Assembly (NCBI GenBank): GCA_963720375.1
Contig: CAVRFM010000010.1
Span: forward strand, 86,518 to 150,517
Origin: JAPLHP01 sp963720375
GTDB lineage: Bacteria > Chloroflexota > Dehalococcoidia > UBA2247 > RBG-13-53-26
Direction: 5' to 3'
Length of the DNA: 64,000 nt
Notes under the pieces: model-generated
Told to the model about the DNA's origin: nothing
What the model saw: the letters and a program-made list of their open reading frames with translations, nothing else
Database searches by the model: none
Made by a program: the position numbers and the translations under genes
Shown here: in pieces, positions 33,872 through 42,447 of the stretch
How positions within the stretch are numbered: the first letter of the stretch is position 1
How the letters are laid out: each line of letters starts with the position of its first letter

Positions 33872-35395
33872 TTGAATATACTTCTCGTCTATCCGCGCTA
33901 CCCGGACACCTTCTGGAGTTTTAAACAAGCCCTCAAATTCGTTTCGAAGAAAGCAGCCTATCCCCCTCTGGGACTGCTGACTGTAGCATCAATGCTCCCG
34001 GCAAAGTGGAAGAAGAAGCTGATCGATTTGAACACCGATAGTCTGAAGGATGCGGACATCGCCTGGGCAGATTACGTGTTCCTCAGCGCCATGGGCGTGC
34101 AGCAGCAGTCGGCACGTGACGTCATCAGACGGTGCAACCAGTTACACATCAAGATAGTTGCCGGCGGCCCTTTGTTTACTACCAGCTATGAACAATTCGA
34201 GGGGGTGGACCATTTTGTGCTGGGCGAGGCCGAGGCATTAATGGCTGACCTGGTGGCGGACCTGGAAAAGGGGAACGCACGGCCTGTTTACCGTTCAGAG
34301 GAAAGACCGAGCATCCAGAAGAGCCCGGGGCCGGACTGGGATCTCATCGACATTAGAAAATACGCCAGTCTGACCATGCAGTATTCCCGCGGCTGCCCCT
34401 TCGATTGCGAGTTCTGCGACATAGTCCTGCTGAACGGTCATGTCCCCAGGACCAAAGACATCAGGCAGCTAATCGGGGAAATGGAAACCATCTACAACCT
34501 GGGCTGGCGCAATAGCCTCTTCGTTGTTGATGATAATTTCATAGGCAACAAGAAGAAGCTGAAGGCCGAGGTGCTTCCGGCGATTATAGATTGGATGAAG
34601 GAGAGGAATTACCCCTTTACCCTATTTACGCAAGCTTCTATCGGGCTCGCCGATGACGAGGAGTTAATGCGGCTGATGGTGGATGCCGGTTTTGACCGGG
34701 TGTTCATTGGGATTGAGACCCCGAATGAGGCCAGCCTCGGGGAGTGCGGCAAGCATCAGAATACCAATCGCGATCTGGCGGCATCTGTAAGAACGCTGCA
34801 GAATCACGGATTTGAGGTGCAGGGAGGATTTATCGTCGGCTTCGACAGCGACCCGCAGAACATCTTCGAGAGACAGATCAATTTTATTCAGCAGACCGGC
34901 ATCGTAACTGCCATGGTCGGCCTGCTCAATGCGCCACCCGGGACCAAGCTCCACAAGCGCCTCAAGAAGGAAAATCGCCTGGTCGGGGAGGCATCAGGGG
35001 ACAATACCGATTTCTCGGTCAATTTCACACCCAGAATGGGCCGCGAGAACCTGATCCGCGGCTACAGGCGCGTTCTCACAGCTATTTACGCACCGCGTCA
35101 ATACTATGCACGCATCGGCACCCTATTGAAAGAGCACCATCCCGTTGTGCACAAACGCGGGAGCCTGAAGAGAAGCCACCTGGAAGCCCTTTTGAAGTCT
35201 ATGTGGTATCTCGGCATTAAAGAAAAGGGGCAAATATACTACTGGCGACTGGTCACCTTCACGCTGGTGAGGCGACCCCGCTCATTTCCTCTGGCGATCA
35301 CACTGGCGATTTACGGGTACCACTTCCGCAAACTGGCAGAGAGATATACCACGGGCGGCCTAGCTCAGGCCAGTGCTCAACAGATCAGTCCATAG
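33872..35395 (+). CDS. B12-binding radical SAM protein with DUF4070
   Basis: 507 residues. An N-terminal cobalamin-binding domain (ILLVYPRYPD, AGGPLFTTSYEQFEGVDHFV, LGEAEALM) is followed by a radical SAM barrel with C-x3-C-x2-C in RGCPFDCEFCD and VDDNFIGNKKKL. A C-terminal DUF4070-type region follows (GRENLIRGYRRVLTAIYAPR, QYYARI). This class includes hopanoid methylases and related C-methylases, so a methyl transfer to an unactivated carbon is possible; no other hopanoid gene is nearby. TTG start with AAGGAG upstream. Confidence 0.85.
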   Translation: MNILLVYPRYPDTFWSFKQALKFVSKKAAYPPLGLLTVASMLPAKWKKKLIDLNTDSLKDADIAWADYVFLSAMGVQQQSARDVIRRCNQLHIKIVAGGPLFTTSYEQFEGVDHFVLGEAEALMADLVADLEKGNARPVYRSEERPSIQKSPGPDWDLIDIRKYASLTMQYSRGCPFDCEFCDIVLLNGHVPRTKDIRQLIGEMETIYNLGWRNSLFVVDDNFIGNKKKLKAEVLPAIIDWMKERNYPFTLFTQASIGLADDEELMRLMVDAGFDRVFIGIETPNEASLGECGKHQNTNRDLAASVRTLQNHGFEVQGGFIVGFDSDPQNIFERQINFIQQTGIVTAMVGLLNAPPGTKLHKRLKKENRLVGEASGDNTDFSVNFTPRMGRENLIRGYRRVLTAIYAPRQYYARIGTLLKEHHPVVHKRGSLKRSHLEALLKSMWYLGIKEKGQIYYWRLVTFTLVRRPRSFPLAITLAIYGYHFRKLAERYTTGGLAQASAQQISP

Positions 35396-35463
35396 CCGGA
35401 ATATAATGAATCATATCGGCCCCACATGGCGTTTCCATTTATCGAGAAGCGAGGAGACTAACC

Positions 35464-35916
35464 ATGAAATCATGTGAAGGACGGCTCGGCCGGGTTTTCG
35501 TAATACGACTTGAGGATGGCGATATACTGCCACACTGCATTGAACGCTTTGCAGAAGAGAACGGCGTATCAGTGGGGCATGTTATCTTGGTAGGTGGCAT
35601 CGGTGAAGGCGAAGTGGTGGTGGGGCCGCGGCGTTCTGACGAAAGGCCTCCTGAGCCAATGCTGCTGCCTATCGACGGCGCGCACGAAGTGGCTGGCGTC
35701 GGGGTGCTTGCCCCGGGTGAAGATGGCAAGCCGAATCTTCATATCCACGCAGCCCTGGGTCGATCAGGGAAAACCACCACCGGATGCCTGCGGCCGGGCG
35801 TCACTACCTGGCTGGTGGGTGAGGTCATCCTCTACGAAATCCTCGGTGCCAAGATAGCACGTGTCAAAGATGCAGAGAGCGGCTTCTCCCTTCTACAGCC
35901 GGGCACCACACGCTGA
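35464..35916 (+). CDS. DUF296/PPC domain protein
   Basis: 150 residues, a single PPC (DUF296) domain: VFVIRLEDGDILPHCIERFA at the start, VILVGGIGEGEVVVGP, PNLHIHAALGR with conserved histidines, and a C-terminal VILYEILGAKIARV. These trimeric proteins are predicted DNA- or metal-binding regulators; in bacteria the role is unclear. AAGCGAGGAGACTAACC precedes the ATG. It probably forms a short operon with the aldolase-like gene downstream. Confidence 0.83.
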   Translation: MKSCEGRLGRVFVIRLEDGDILPHCIERFAEENGVSVGHVILVGGIGEGEVVVGPRRSDERPPEPMLLPIDGAHEVAGVGVLAPGEDGKPNLHIHAALGRSGKTTTGCLRPGVTTWLVGEVILYEILGAKIARVKDAESGFSLLQPGTTR

Positions 35917-35952
35917 AACCAATAGCTAGAGAATCGTTTAGACAGGATAGCT

Positions 35953-36609
35953 ATGTGGGAATCTGAAAGGAAAGAGGTACTCGAGGCCGCTCAGCAAATG
36001 GCCGAAAAGGGGCTCACGGTGGGCTCTTCAGGAAACGTGAGTCTCCGTATCAAAGAGAGCAGGGGGCGGGAGCTGGTGGCCATTACTCCCAGCGGGCGCT
36101 ACTACGATTCTATGAAGGCCGATGACATTGTAATAGTCGACTTTGAGGGTCGGCGTGTAGAGGGAGAACTTGCTCCATCTATCGAGACGATGCTCCATAT
36201 CGGGATTTACAAGGCACGGAAAAAAGTAAATGCCGTCATACACACCCACCCGGTTTTCGGCAGTGTCATGGCAGTTACCGGCATGGAGATCCCTCCTATT
36301 CTCGATGACCAGGTCACTCAGATCGGCGGTGAAATAAAAGTGGCTCAATACGCCCCATCCGGTAGTCCCGAGATGGTCAAGAATGTGATCGCAGCGCTGG
36401 GGCCAAGGAATGCAGTTCTGATGGCAAATCACGGAGCGCTAAGTGTAGGAAGAAACATGCGGGAGGCCTTCACTATCTGTGAGTTGCTGGAAAAGACAGC
36501 TAGAATATATATATCTGCCCTTGGCTTGGGGAAAGTCAACCTGCTTCCTGCTGATATGGCAGAGGTAGAAAAGGCCTTTTTTACTGCCGTCTACGGCGAG
36601 AGCCAATAA
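35953..36609 (+). CDS. class II aldolase/adducin family protein (fuculose-phosphate-aldolase-like)
   Basis: 218 residues. Metal-binding histidines lie in VIHTHPVFGSVMAV and the third in LMANHGALSVGR; GSSGNVSLRI and ITPSGRYYDSM bind phosphate in the family. The expected catalytic acid lies in APSIETMLHIGIY. It likely cleaves a sugar phosphate such as L-fuculose 1-phosphate or a related compound with zinc. Starts 36 nt after the DUF296 gene. Exact substrate unknown. Confidence 0.83.
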   Translation: MWESERKEVLEAAQQMAEKGLTVGSSGNVSLRIKESRGRELVAITPSGRYYDSMKADDIVIVDFEGRRVEGELAPSIETMLHIGIYKARKKVNAVIHTHPVFGSVMAVTGMEIPPILDDQVTQIGGEIKVAQYAPSGSPEMVKNVIAALGPRNAVLMANHGALSVGRNMREAFTICELLEKTARIYISALGLGKVNLLPADMAEVEKAFFTAVYGESQ

Positions 36610-36873
36610 TCTCGACTCCACTACCGGTTGAAAGCATCAAAGCCAGACCGCACTGGGGAAAGATTTTGATCGCTGCAGGGTAGGGAACTCAAGGTTATGA
36701 TGGCTACCGAGATCTGAGGTTTTCTCTAGGGAATGCCTTTGTGTGAACGCATTCTGAATGAATGTACATGCATGCTATCAGCCTGTCTGCCAGATCCTGA
36801 CAGTCCCCCTCATACTGGCAACCATGGCAGCCATTGTGTGCATGACTGCATGCACTAGCCCAGCGTTCAACGA

Positions 36874-37251
36874 TTAGGTCGTCATACCTCTTCGGGTACC
36901 ATTTGGAACCCTTCCTCTGCGTCCTGGGCTCTTCTCTGGTCGACTGGATAGGGATCGCTCACCTCCAAGCCCCGATAAAATGGCTTCATCCGAATTATGC
37001 ATTATCTCTTGCCACTCTTGCCTATTCAGCCACTCCTGATAACCGTCCTTATCTGGGTTCGCCAGACAATCCGACAGGTAATTTAGAAACTGCTTCCGGG
37101 CTCCACAGTGTTTGCATACACCATTGCTAACCGCGGCGGTCGCTCTTTCGATCATCCAATAGTGCTTGCATTCCAGCTGTAATGGCGATCTCGCCTTAGG
37201 AACTGCTTCGTAAACAACAGTTGTTTCATAAGTAAGAGTTGATGATTTCAT
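36874..37251 (-). CDS. zinc-finger hypothetical protein
   Basis: 125 residues. The core CKHYWMIERATAAVSNGVCK then HCGARKQFLNYLSDC puts a Cys-His and a CxxC site around a short beta hairpin, a pattern I associate with small proteins of Chloroflexota. The C-terminal 30 residues are low in hydrophobic residues and could be out of frame. AGAGGAGC precedes the ATG. Isolated between two oppositely running regions. Function unknown. Confidence 0.55.
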   Translation of the reverse strand: MKSSTLTYETTVVYEAVPKARSPLQLECKHYWMIERATAAVSNGVCKHCGARKQFLNYLSDCLANPDKDGYQEWLNRQEWQEIMHNSDEAILSGLGGERSLSSRPEKSPGRRGRVPNGTRRGMTT

Positions 37252-37329
37252 GCTCCTCTACACTCCCAATCCATGCCGTACTTGAACAGCACAATTCCCT
37301 GCTGCAGCCAAGAGCATTCCGGGCGCATT

Positions 37330-37402
37330 GCAGAGGTGAGTACAGGCTTCATCCCATGTTCTAGGGGGGGGTAAGAACATGAGCTCCAACACTCACCTCT
37401 GC
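37330..37402. repeat. 73-nt two-part palindrome
   Basis: GCAGAGGTGAGT (37330-37341) is the exact reverse complement of ACTCACCTCTGC (37391-37402). Inside it CATGTTCT (37355-37362) pairs exactly with AGAACATG (37374-37381), leaving a loop with a run of eight G. Both stems nest. It lies in a 468-bp gap (37252-37719) that otherwise shows no gene. Confidence 0.7.
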
Positions 37403-37719
37403 CTCGAGCGCGACTTCCTTAGCAATGACCATCAAAAAGAAAATCGGCCCAGCGGACCAACAACCACAGAGATAATCTCTTCGCTCTATGCGCCCGTTAA
37501 GCTCAATTGTGGCTGATGACCCAGTGCGAACACCTGGAAATCTTTATGCTTATATTTAAAAGAACTATTAGCTAATGGCTAACTGTTTATAGAATTACAC
37601 CATTTTAGGGATGTTTGTCTATCCGTAAAACTACGCAATTGGACAAAAGGACCTCCGTAGTTCCGGTAAACGGGCAAGGAATTCTGATGGATTGGTATCC
37701 GGGGCTCTGTTACAGAGGG

Positions 37720-38376
37720 CTAGTTCTCCATCGGCACGATCCCACGCCGCAGGGCATAGCGGATCAGGTCGGCCTGGGTACGCAGGCTCAATTTGCGCAT
37801 TAAGTTGGCGCGATGGGTCTCGGCAGTGCGCCGGCTGATCGATAGTCTGGCAGCAATTTCAGCGCTGGTATGACCCTCAGCCGCCAATTGCAGCACCTCG
37901 CGTTCCCTGGTGGTCAGCATCTCATAGGGATCCATCGCCGCAGCCTCAGCTCTCTGCGTATAAGCCTCAATGGCATGCTCGGACAGCGGTGAGCTGAGGT
38001 AGCGACGCCCTACAGCCGCTTCCCGTACAGCGCTAACCAGTTCATCCGAGGTCGCTGACTTGAGAACATAAGCCTTCGCCCCAGCCCGCAGTGCCTCAAG
38101 CACATAAGCCTCATTGGTGTGCATGGACAGGATAACAATGCCGGTCCGCGGTGAACGCTGGCTGGCCTGCCTGGTAACCTCCAGACCGTTCATCCCGGGC
38201 ATCATCAGGTCAAGCACCAGCACATCCGGCTGCAGCCGCTCCAGCACTTCGAGCGCCTCCAAACCATCGCCAGCCTCGCCAACAATCCGAAACTCCGGCT
38301 CAGCCTCCAGTAGAACTCGCAGACCATGCCGGACCACCTGGTGGTCATCGGCCAGTACTATTGTGGTCACACTCAT
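37720..38376 (-). CDS. NarL/FixJ-family response regulator
   Basis: 218 residues: receiver domain with D10-D11, phosphoacceptor in VLVLDLMMPGMNG and lysine in AYVLKS, then a LuxR-type DNA-binding domain (LTTREREVLQLAAEGHTSAE, ISRRTAETHRANLMRKL). It starts 17 nt after the stop of the sensor kinase on the same strand and is its evident partner. A second, independent NarL pair lies at 1.6-3.7 kb. Confidence 0.9.
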   Translation of the reverse strand: MSVTTIVLADDHQVVRHGLRVLLEAEPEFRIVGEAGDGLEALEVLERLQPDVLVLDLMMPGMNGLEVTRQASQRSPRTGIVILSMHTNEAYVLEALRAGAKAYVLKSATSDELVSAVREAAVGRRYLSSPLSEHAIEAYTQRAEAAAMDPYEMLTTREREVLQLAAEGHTSAEIAARLSISRRTAETHRANLMRKLSLRTQADLIRYALRRGIVPMEN

Positions 38377-38393
38377 CTGACCTCAGCATCCTC

Positions 38394-40284
38394 CTATCCC
38401 GGACCTACCGGGAACCTGGCTATCAAACGCGTGCCAGCACCTGGAGTCGATTTTATTTTGAACTCACCACCCAGCAAGCCTGCCCTCTCTTGCATCCCAT
38501 TGAGCCCGCTAGAGGTGCCACTGGCCAATGCCACTTCAGAATCGAATCCTGCACCACGGTCTTCGATCTGCACGATCAGGACGTCCTGATTTACCACCAA
38601 CCGCACTGTTGCCTCACTCACACCGGCGTGACGGGCAATATTGGTTAGCCCCTCCTGAATAATTCGATACACGGCTGTTTCGATTTCTGAGGTAAAACGT
38701 CCTTCCAATCCCTTATGCTTAAAGATCACGCGCACGCCCGTCTGGGCCGTGTAGCGTTCAAAGTGCCACAACAGCGCCGGTATAAGGCCCAGATCATCCA
38801 GCATCGCCGGCCGCAGGTCGAGCGAGAGATTCTGTACCAGAGCCATGAGTTTGTTGATCATGGCCTGAGCTTCACCCAGGTAAGATCCCAAATTTCTGGC
38901 AGGCATGCGGGCAGATGTCTCCAGCAAGAGTTTCAGACCAGTCAGCGCCTGACCGATCTCATCGTGAAGCTCACGGGCGATCTGGCGACGCTCTACCTCC
39001 TGCACTTCAACCAGGCGGCGGGAAAGAGCACGCAGTGCATCCTCAGCCTGCTTGCGCTCGGTGATATCCCGCGTTACCCCCAGAAATCCAACCGGCCGCT
39101 GTTCCGAATCACGCAGGAAGGTCACTCTGTCTTCAGTCCATACAGTAGAGCCATCCTTGCATCTTACCTCTAACTGCAGCACCCATGACCGGAAGAGGTC
39201 ACTTTTTCCGCCTTTTTTCGATAGCCAGTTGTCTCCCAAAGGCCTTTCTGGCAACTTCATACGAGGCAGGAGTCAATATTTCTCCAAAAGTCTGGGCCAG
39301 GCATTCTTCGATCTCAAAGCCTCGTAGACGCTTGGCCGAGGGACTGAGATAAGTATGACGCAGATTCATATCTGTGACCCAGATGACATCTGTTACGTTC
39401 TCAGCCAGCAGGCGGTAGCGCCTTTCACTTTCCCGCAGAGCTTCTTCCATGCGGTGGCGCTCCGTAACATCGCGGGTAACCCCCATCATACCGGCAGGCC
39501 AGCCGTCCTGGCTGTACATCAGAGTCACCCGGCTCTCGGTCCAGACTGTAGAACCGTCTCTGCAGGTCATCTCCAGACCCACCGCCCCCAACCTGACAGG
39601 CCCCCTTTGCTCCGTGTTCCTCTTGGATAATTCCTCTTCAACAAGTTTCAGGGCAACCTCAAGAGAGGCGGGAGTAAAGATCTCTTCCAGCCTCTGGCCC
39701 ATCGTTTCCTCTACCGTGTAACCCCGCAAACGCGTTACAGAAGGGCTTATATAACTGAGGTGCAGATTGGTATCCATCGTCCAGATGACATCTATTACGT
39801 TATCAGCCATCAGGCGGTAGCGTCGCTCGCTCTCCCGCAAAGCCTCTACCTCGCGATCGTGCTCCGTAATCTCATGAATAACACACTGGCATTCCCCGAT
39901 GCCCCCACCATCGGTGCATTTCGCAGTCACGGTGAAAAAGCAATCGACCTCAGTCCCATCCTTCTTAGACAACTTCACCGGAAAATTCTTAACATACCCC
40001 CCACGCTCCAGATCCCTTTTAAGCCCCTGCCAGTCAACCGGCCGGGAAGATACCTCCTGGATGCTCATTCCCACCATCTCTTCTCTGCTATATCCGAGCA
40101 GGGCTGACGCAGATTCATTAACATCTATGATCCTGCCATCACTGTCAACAATGCAGAGTGCATCTCTAGATAGTTCGAAGAAGCTGCGGTAGCGCTCCCC
40201 ACTCTCCTGTCTGCGCTTGGCCCCCCCGCCCGTTCTATACCCACGTTTCATATCCAACACCTGTAAGTTCCAGGACAGCTTCAC
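38394..40284 (-). pseudogene. multi-PAS sensor histidine kinase, one frameshift in an A-run
   Basis: About 625 residues if repaired: three PAS domains (the last two with PAC motifs such as GVTRDVTERHRMEEALRESE and GVTRDITERKQAEDALRALS), a HisKA_3 domain with RRQIARELHDEIGQALTGLK and a HATPase_c domain. The first frame stops at 39199 after QLAIEKRRKK; the second picks up at GGKSDLFRSWVLQLEV. One A too many in the six-base run at 39213-39218 explains it. Start GTG 40284 or, better, ATG 40251 with ACAGGTG upstream. No membrane segment. Confidence 0.83.
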
Positions 40285-40527
40285 TCGCCGGGTGAAGACT
40301 GCACCATCTTCAATAATGTCCTGAGATGATTTTACACCAAGGAGACCCCAGGGGCACCATGTCAGTACAAACCAATGAAGTCCACAGTCACTGAATACCG
40401 CCGGGATTCCAAAAGATGGGAATGAAGGCTAAGATCCATAAATCAAAACCAGGAGACAGATCAAATCCCGCCTCCTGCTTTAGAAAGGGGGGTGAACCCT
40501 TTCACGAGGTCATTATGCAGTTCCACA

Positions 40528-41007
40528 CTACTTGATTATATTGTTGCCCTGGAGCTCTTCTCTGGTTGCTTCTCCAGCCTCCAGGAGTGCCTGAATCGCT
40601 TCATTAAGTAACTGAAGCTTTCGTTGATCCAGTGCTTCCAAAAGCACCTTGGCGTGGTCGCGTGCCAACGTCCACAGCCCAGCTATCAGGTTTCCTCCTT
40701 TATCCGAAAGGCGACACAGGACTATGCGCCGGTCATTTGGATCACCTTCCCGCAATACCATATCCTTTTCTACCAGACGATCAACCACTCCGGTCGCTGT
40801 AGCCAGGCTGACACCCAATGAAGAGGCGATGCTACTCATCCGCAACGGACCATTCATGAACAGAAGAAGCAGCACCTTGAGCTGGGGGGTGGTCAGGTCC
40901 AGGCTAAGCCACTCTTTAGGCAATATAGGAAACAGTTCACGGAATGCCTTCTCCGTCAGCTGCAGAGTGTTTTCAACAAGTTCCTCTTTTGTCATTTCAG
41001 GTTTCAT
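40528..41007 (-). CDS. MarR-family transcriptional regulator
   Basis: 159 residues with the MarR winged helix: TPQLKVLLLLFMNGPLRMSS, LGVSLATATGVVDRLVEKD and the wing REGDPNDRRIVLCRLSDKG. AAGGAGCCTTAG precedes the ATG. It is divergent from the cysteine-cluster gene at 41.2 kb, with a perfect 15-bp palindrome between them. It is clearly related to the MarR at 47.0 kb (both have the LATATGVVDRLVE helix). Confidence 0.88.
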   Translation of the reverse strand: MKPEMTKEELVENTLQLTEKAFRELFPILPKEWLSLDLTTPQLKVLLLLFMNGPLRMSSIASSLGVSLATATGVVDRLVEKDMVLREGDPNDRRIVLCRLSDKGGNLIAGLWTLARDHAKVLLEALDQRKLQLLNEAIQALLEAGEATREELQGNNIIK

Positions 41008-41042
41008 CTAAGGCTCCTTAGCTATTTGCCCCATCCAATACA

Positions 41043-41057
41043 TTTGCATAATGCAAA
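41043..41057. promoter_or_regulatory. perfect 15-bp palindrome, probable MarR operator
   Basis: TTTGCATAATGCAAA lies 36 bp before the MarR start in the divergent region 41008-41162. A TTGACA (about 41102) on the plus strand suggests a promoter toward the cysteine-cluster gene. MarR proteins usually bind such palindromes and repress both directions. Confidence 0.6.
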
Positions 41058-41162
41058 CTGTTAATAATATAACGACAATACAATATTTTGTCAACACCCT
41101 ATTGACATAACGCCAATAATGCCAATATGCTGTTATTGCCACTAAGGAGAACAACTGTTCGA

Positions 41163-41729
41163 ATGAAAGAACCACAAGAGATGAACAAAGCGAAAGCCTT
41201 GAGGAACTTCCTGGATCAGGTCAACCAATTTGCCCAGATTGTTCTGGTAACTGATGAGGAGGTGAGGCATCTCTTCGGGGAAGAGGTAACGGCGGCAGTA
41301 GCAAAGCTGGAGCATTTTAGTAAGGAAGAACAGATATGCTCCGGTTGCGGGGGCATCTGCTGCAATGACATCGGCTGTGAGATCTATGCGCCGCAGTTCA
41401 GCCAGTGCCCGATCTACGCCTATAGGCCGCTAGTCTGCCGGTTGCACTTCTGTCACCGCTTTGATGCCATGTACCGATCCAGGGTCATAGAGCTGAGAGA
41501 TGTTTTTCTTGACTGCTTCAGGGCCATGAATTCCCAGGACAACCAGAAACTGAGGTCACTGGACAGCCCACCCCTCGGAGAGGCATGCCCCGAGTTCATT
41601 ACTGCCGTCGGTCCCTGGATAGAGTCAGTCCGCAATGGCAGGCTTGATCCTGATCATGTCATAGAACTGATCCGCAGGGAGGCCGAGAAATACCGGAACG
41701 CCTGCTCTTGCATAATAGGCGCTACCTGA
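41163..41729 (+). CDS. YkgJ-family cysteine-cluster protein
   Basis: About 188 residues with a zinc/iron chelating cysteine cluster: CSGCGGICCNDIGC, then CPIYAYRPLVCRLHFC. The cluster probably binds a metal centre; the family role is not known. Start uncertain: ATG 41163 is chosen, with AAGGAG 13 nt upstream; ATG 41127 extends the frame but lies in the promoter region, and ATG 41181 is also possible. Likely controlled by the divergent MarR. Confidence 0.7.
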   Translation: MKEPQEMNKAKALRNFLDQVNQFAQIVLVTDEEVRHLFGEEVTAAVAKLEHFSKEEQICSGCGGICCNDIGCEIYAPQFSQCPIYAYRPLVCRLHFCHRFDAMYRSRVIELRDVFLDCFRAMNSQDNQKLRSLDSPPLGEACPEFITAVGPWIESVRNGRLDPDHVIELIRREAEKYRNACSCIIGAT

Positions 41730-41850
41730 AGATCATGGACTTTCATTGCCTTGGCACTCCAAGAACAAGAACATACCCCGCCTGTACGAGCCCTGGCTGC
41801 TCTTGGTTTCCTCCCATCCACACTGAATCGATGGCATCTAATCCCTGACA

Positions 41851-42246
41851 TCAATTCAGTTCGCTTGAACTGTCTATCTTTCCCCTCAATTCCTTCTTCC
41901 GGGAGCGCTTCTCCTTTTCTTCTTCCTTGGCCCGGATAGCACTCGCAGACGGCTTCGTTTGGACTCGCCGTTTTCGGGGCCGATTCAGTTCTGATAATTT
42001 ACTCAGGAGTCTCTCAAAAGCAACTTCACGGTTCATCGCCTGGGAACGGCGCTCTGAAGCAATAACCGTGATACCGGAAGGGACATGCGTCAAACGAATA
42101 GCCGTTTCCTTCTTATTCTTTCTCTGACCGCCTGGTCCGGCAGCCTTATAGGCCTCAATAATCACCTCTTTCTGCAGAGCCTCCATATCAGTCGTGAAAT
42201 GTCTTTGGGCAATATCCGGCCCATTGGCATTGCCGGTCGTCTTCAC
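41851..42246 (-). CDS. release-factor-like peptidyl-tRNA hydrolase (RF-1 domain, ArfB-like)
   Basis: 131 residues. The GGQ catalytic loop is in AAGPGGQRKNKKETAIRLTH, followed by VPSGITVIASERRSQAMNRE and a basic C-terminal tail (KEEEKEKRSRKKELRGK). Such stand-alone RF-1 domain proteins release peptides from stalled ribosomes. Codon-recognition domains of true release factors are absent. The start is GTG 42246; internal ATG at residue 21 would match the usual family N-terminus. Confidence 0.82.
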   Translation of the reverse strand: MKTTGNANGPDIAQRHFTTDMEALQKEVIIEAYKAAGPGGQRKNKKETAIRLTHVPSGITVIASERRSQAMNREVAFERLLSKLSELNRPRKRRVQTKPSASAIRAKEEEKEKRSRKKELRGKIDSSSELN

Positions 42247-42447
42247 GGTTTTATCCTTTGCATCTTAGTCTGTCTATGAAAATAGCTACTGGTTGACCGG
42301 TCTCTCTTGACGCCGAGCATCAAGATAATCTGAGTGCAAGTGCAGACACACTAAGGATAACGCTTTGGATAGGCTGCCCGCTGTACGGGGCAACCTATCC
42401 TTGGCTGGTTTGAACAAGGGATGTTCGCCCCTGTTCAAGCGTTTCTA

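Noticed and set aside
39199..39260. Programmed frameshift in the histidine kinase
   Set aside because: The A6 run needs a +1 or -2 shift relative to the first frame, not the common -1 slip, and no stimulatory structure is seen; an indel is simpler.
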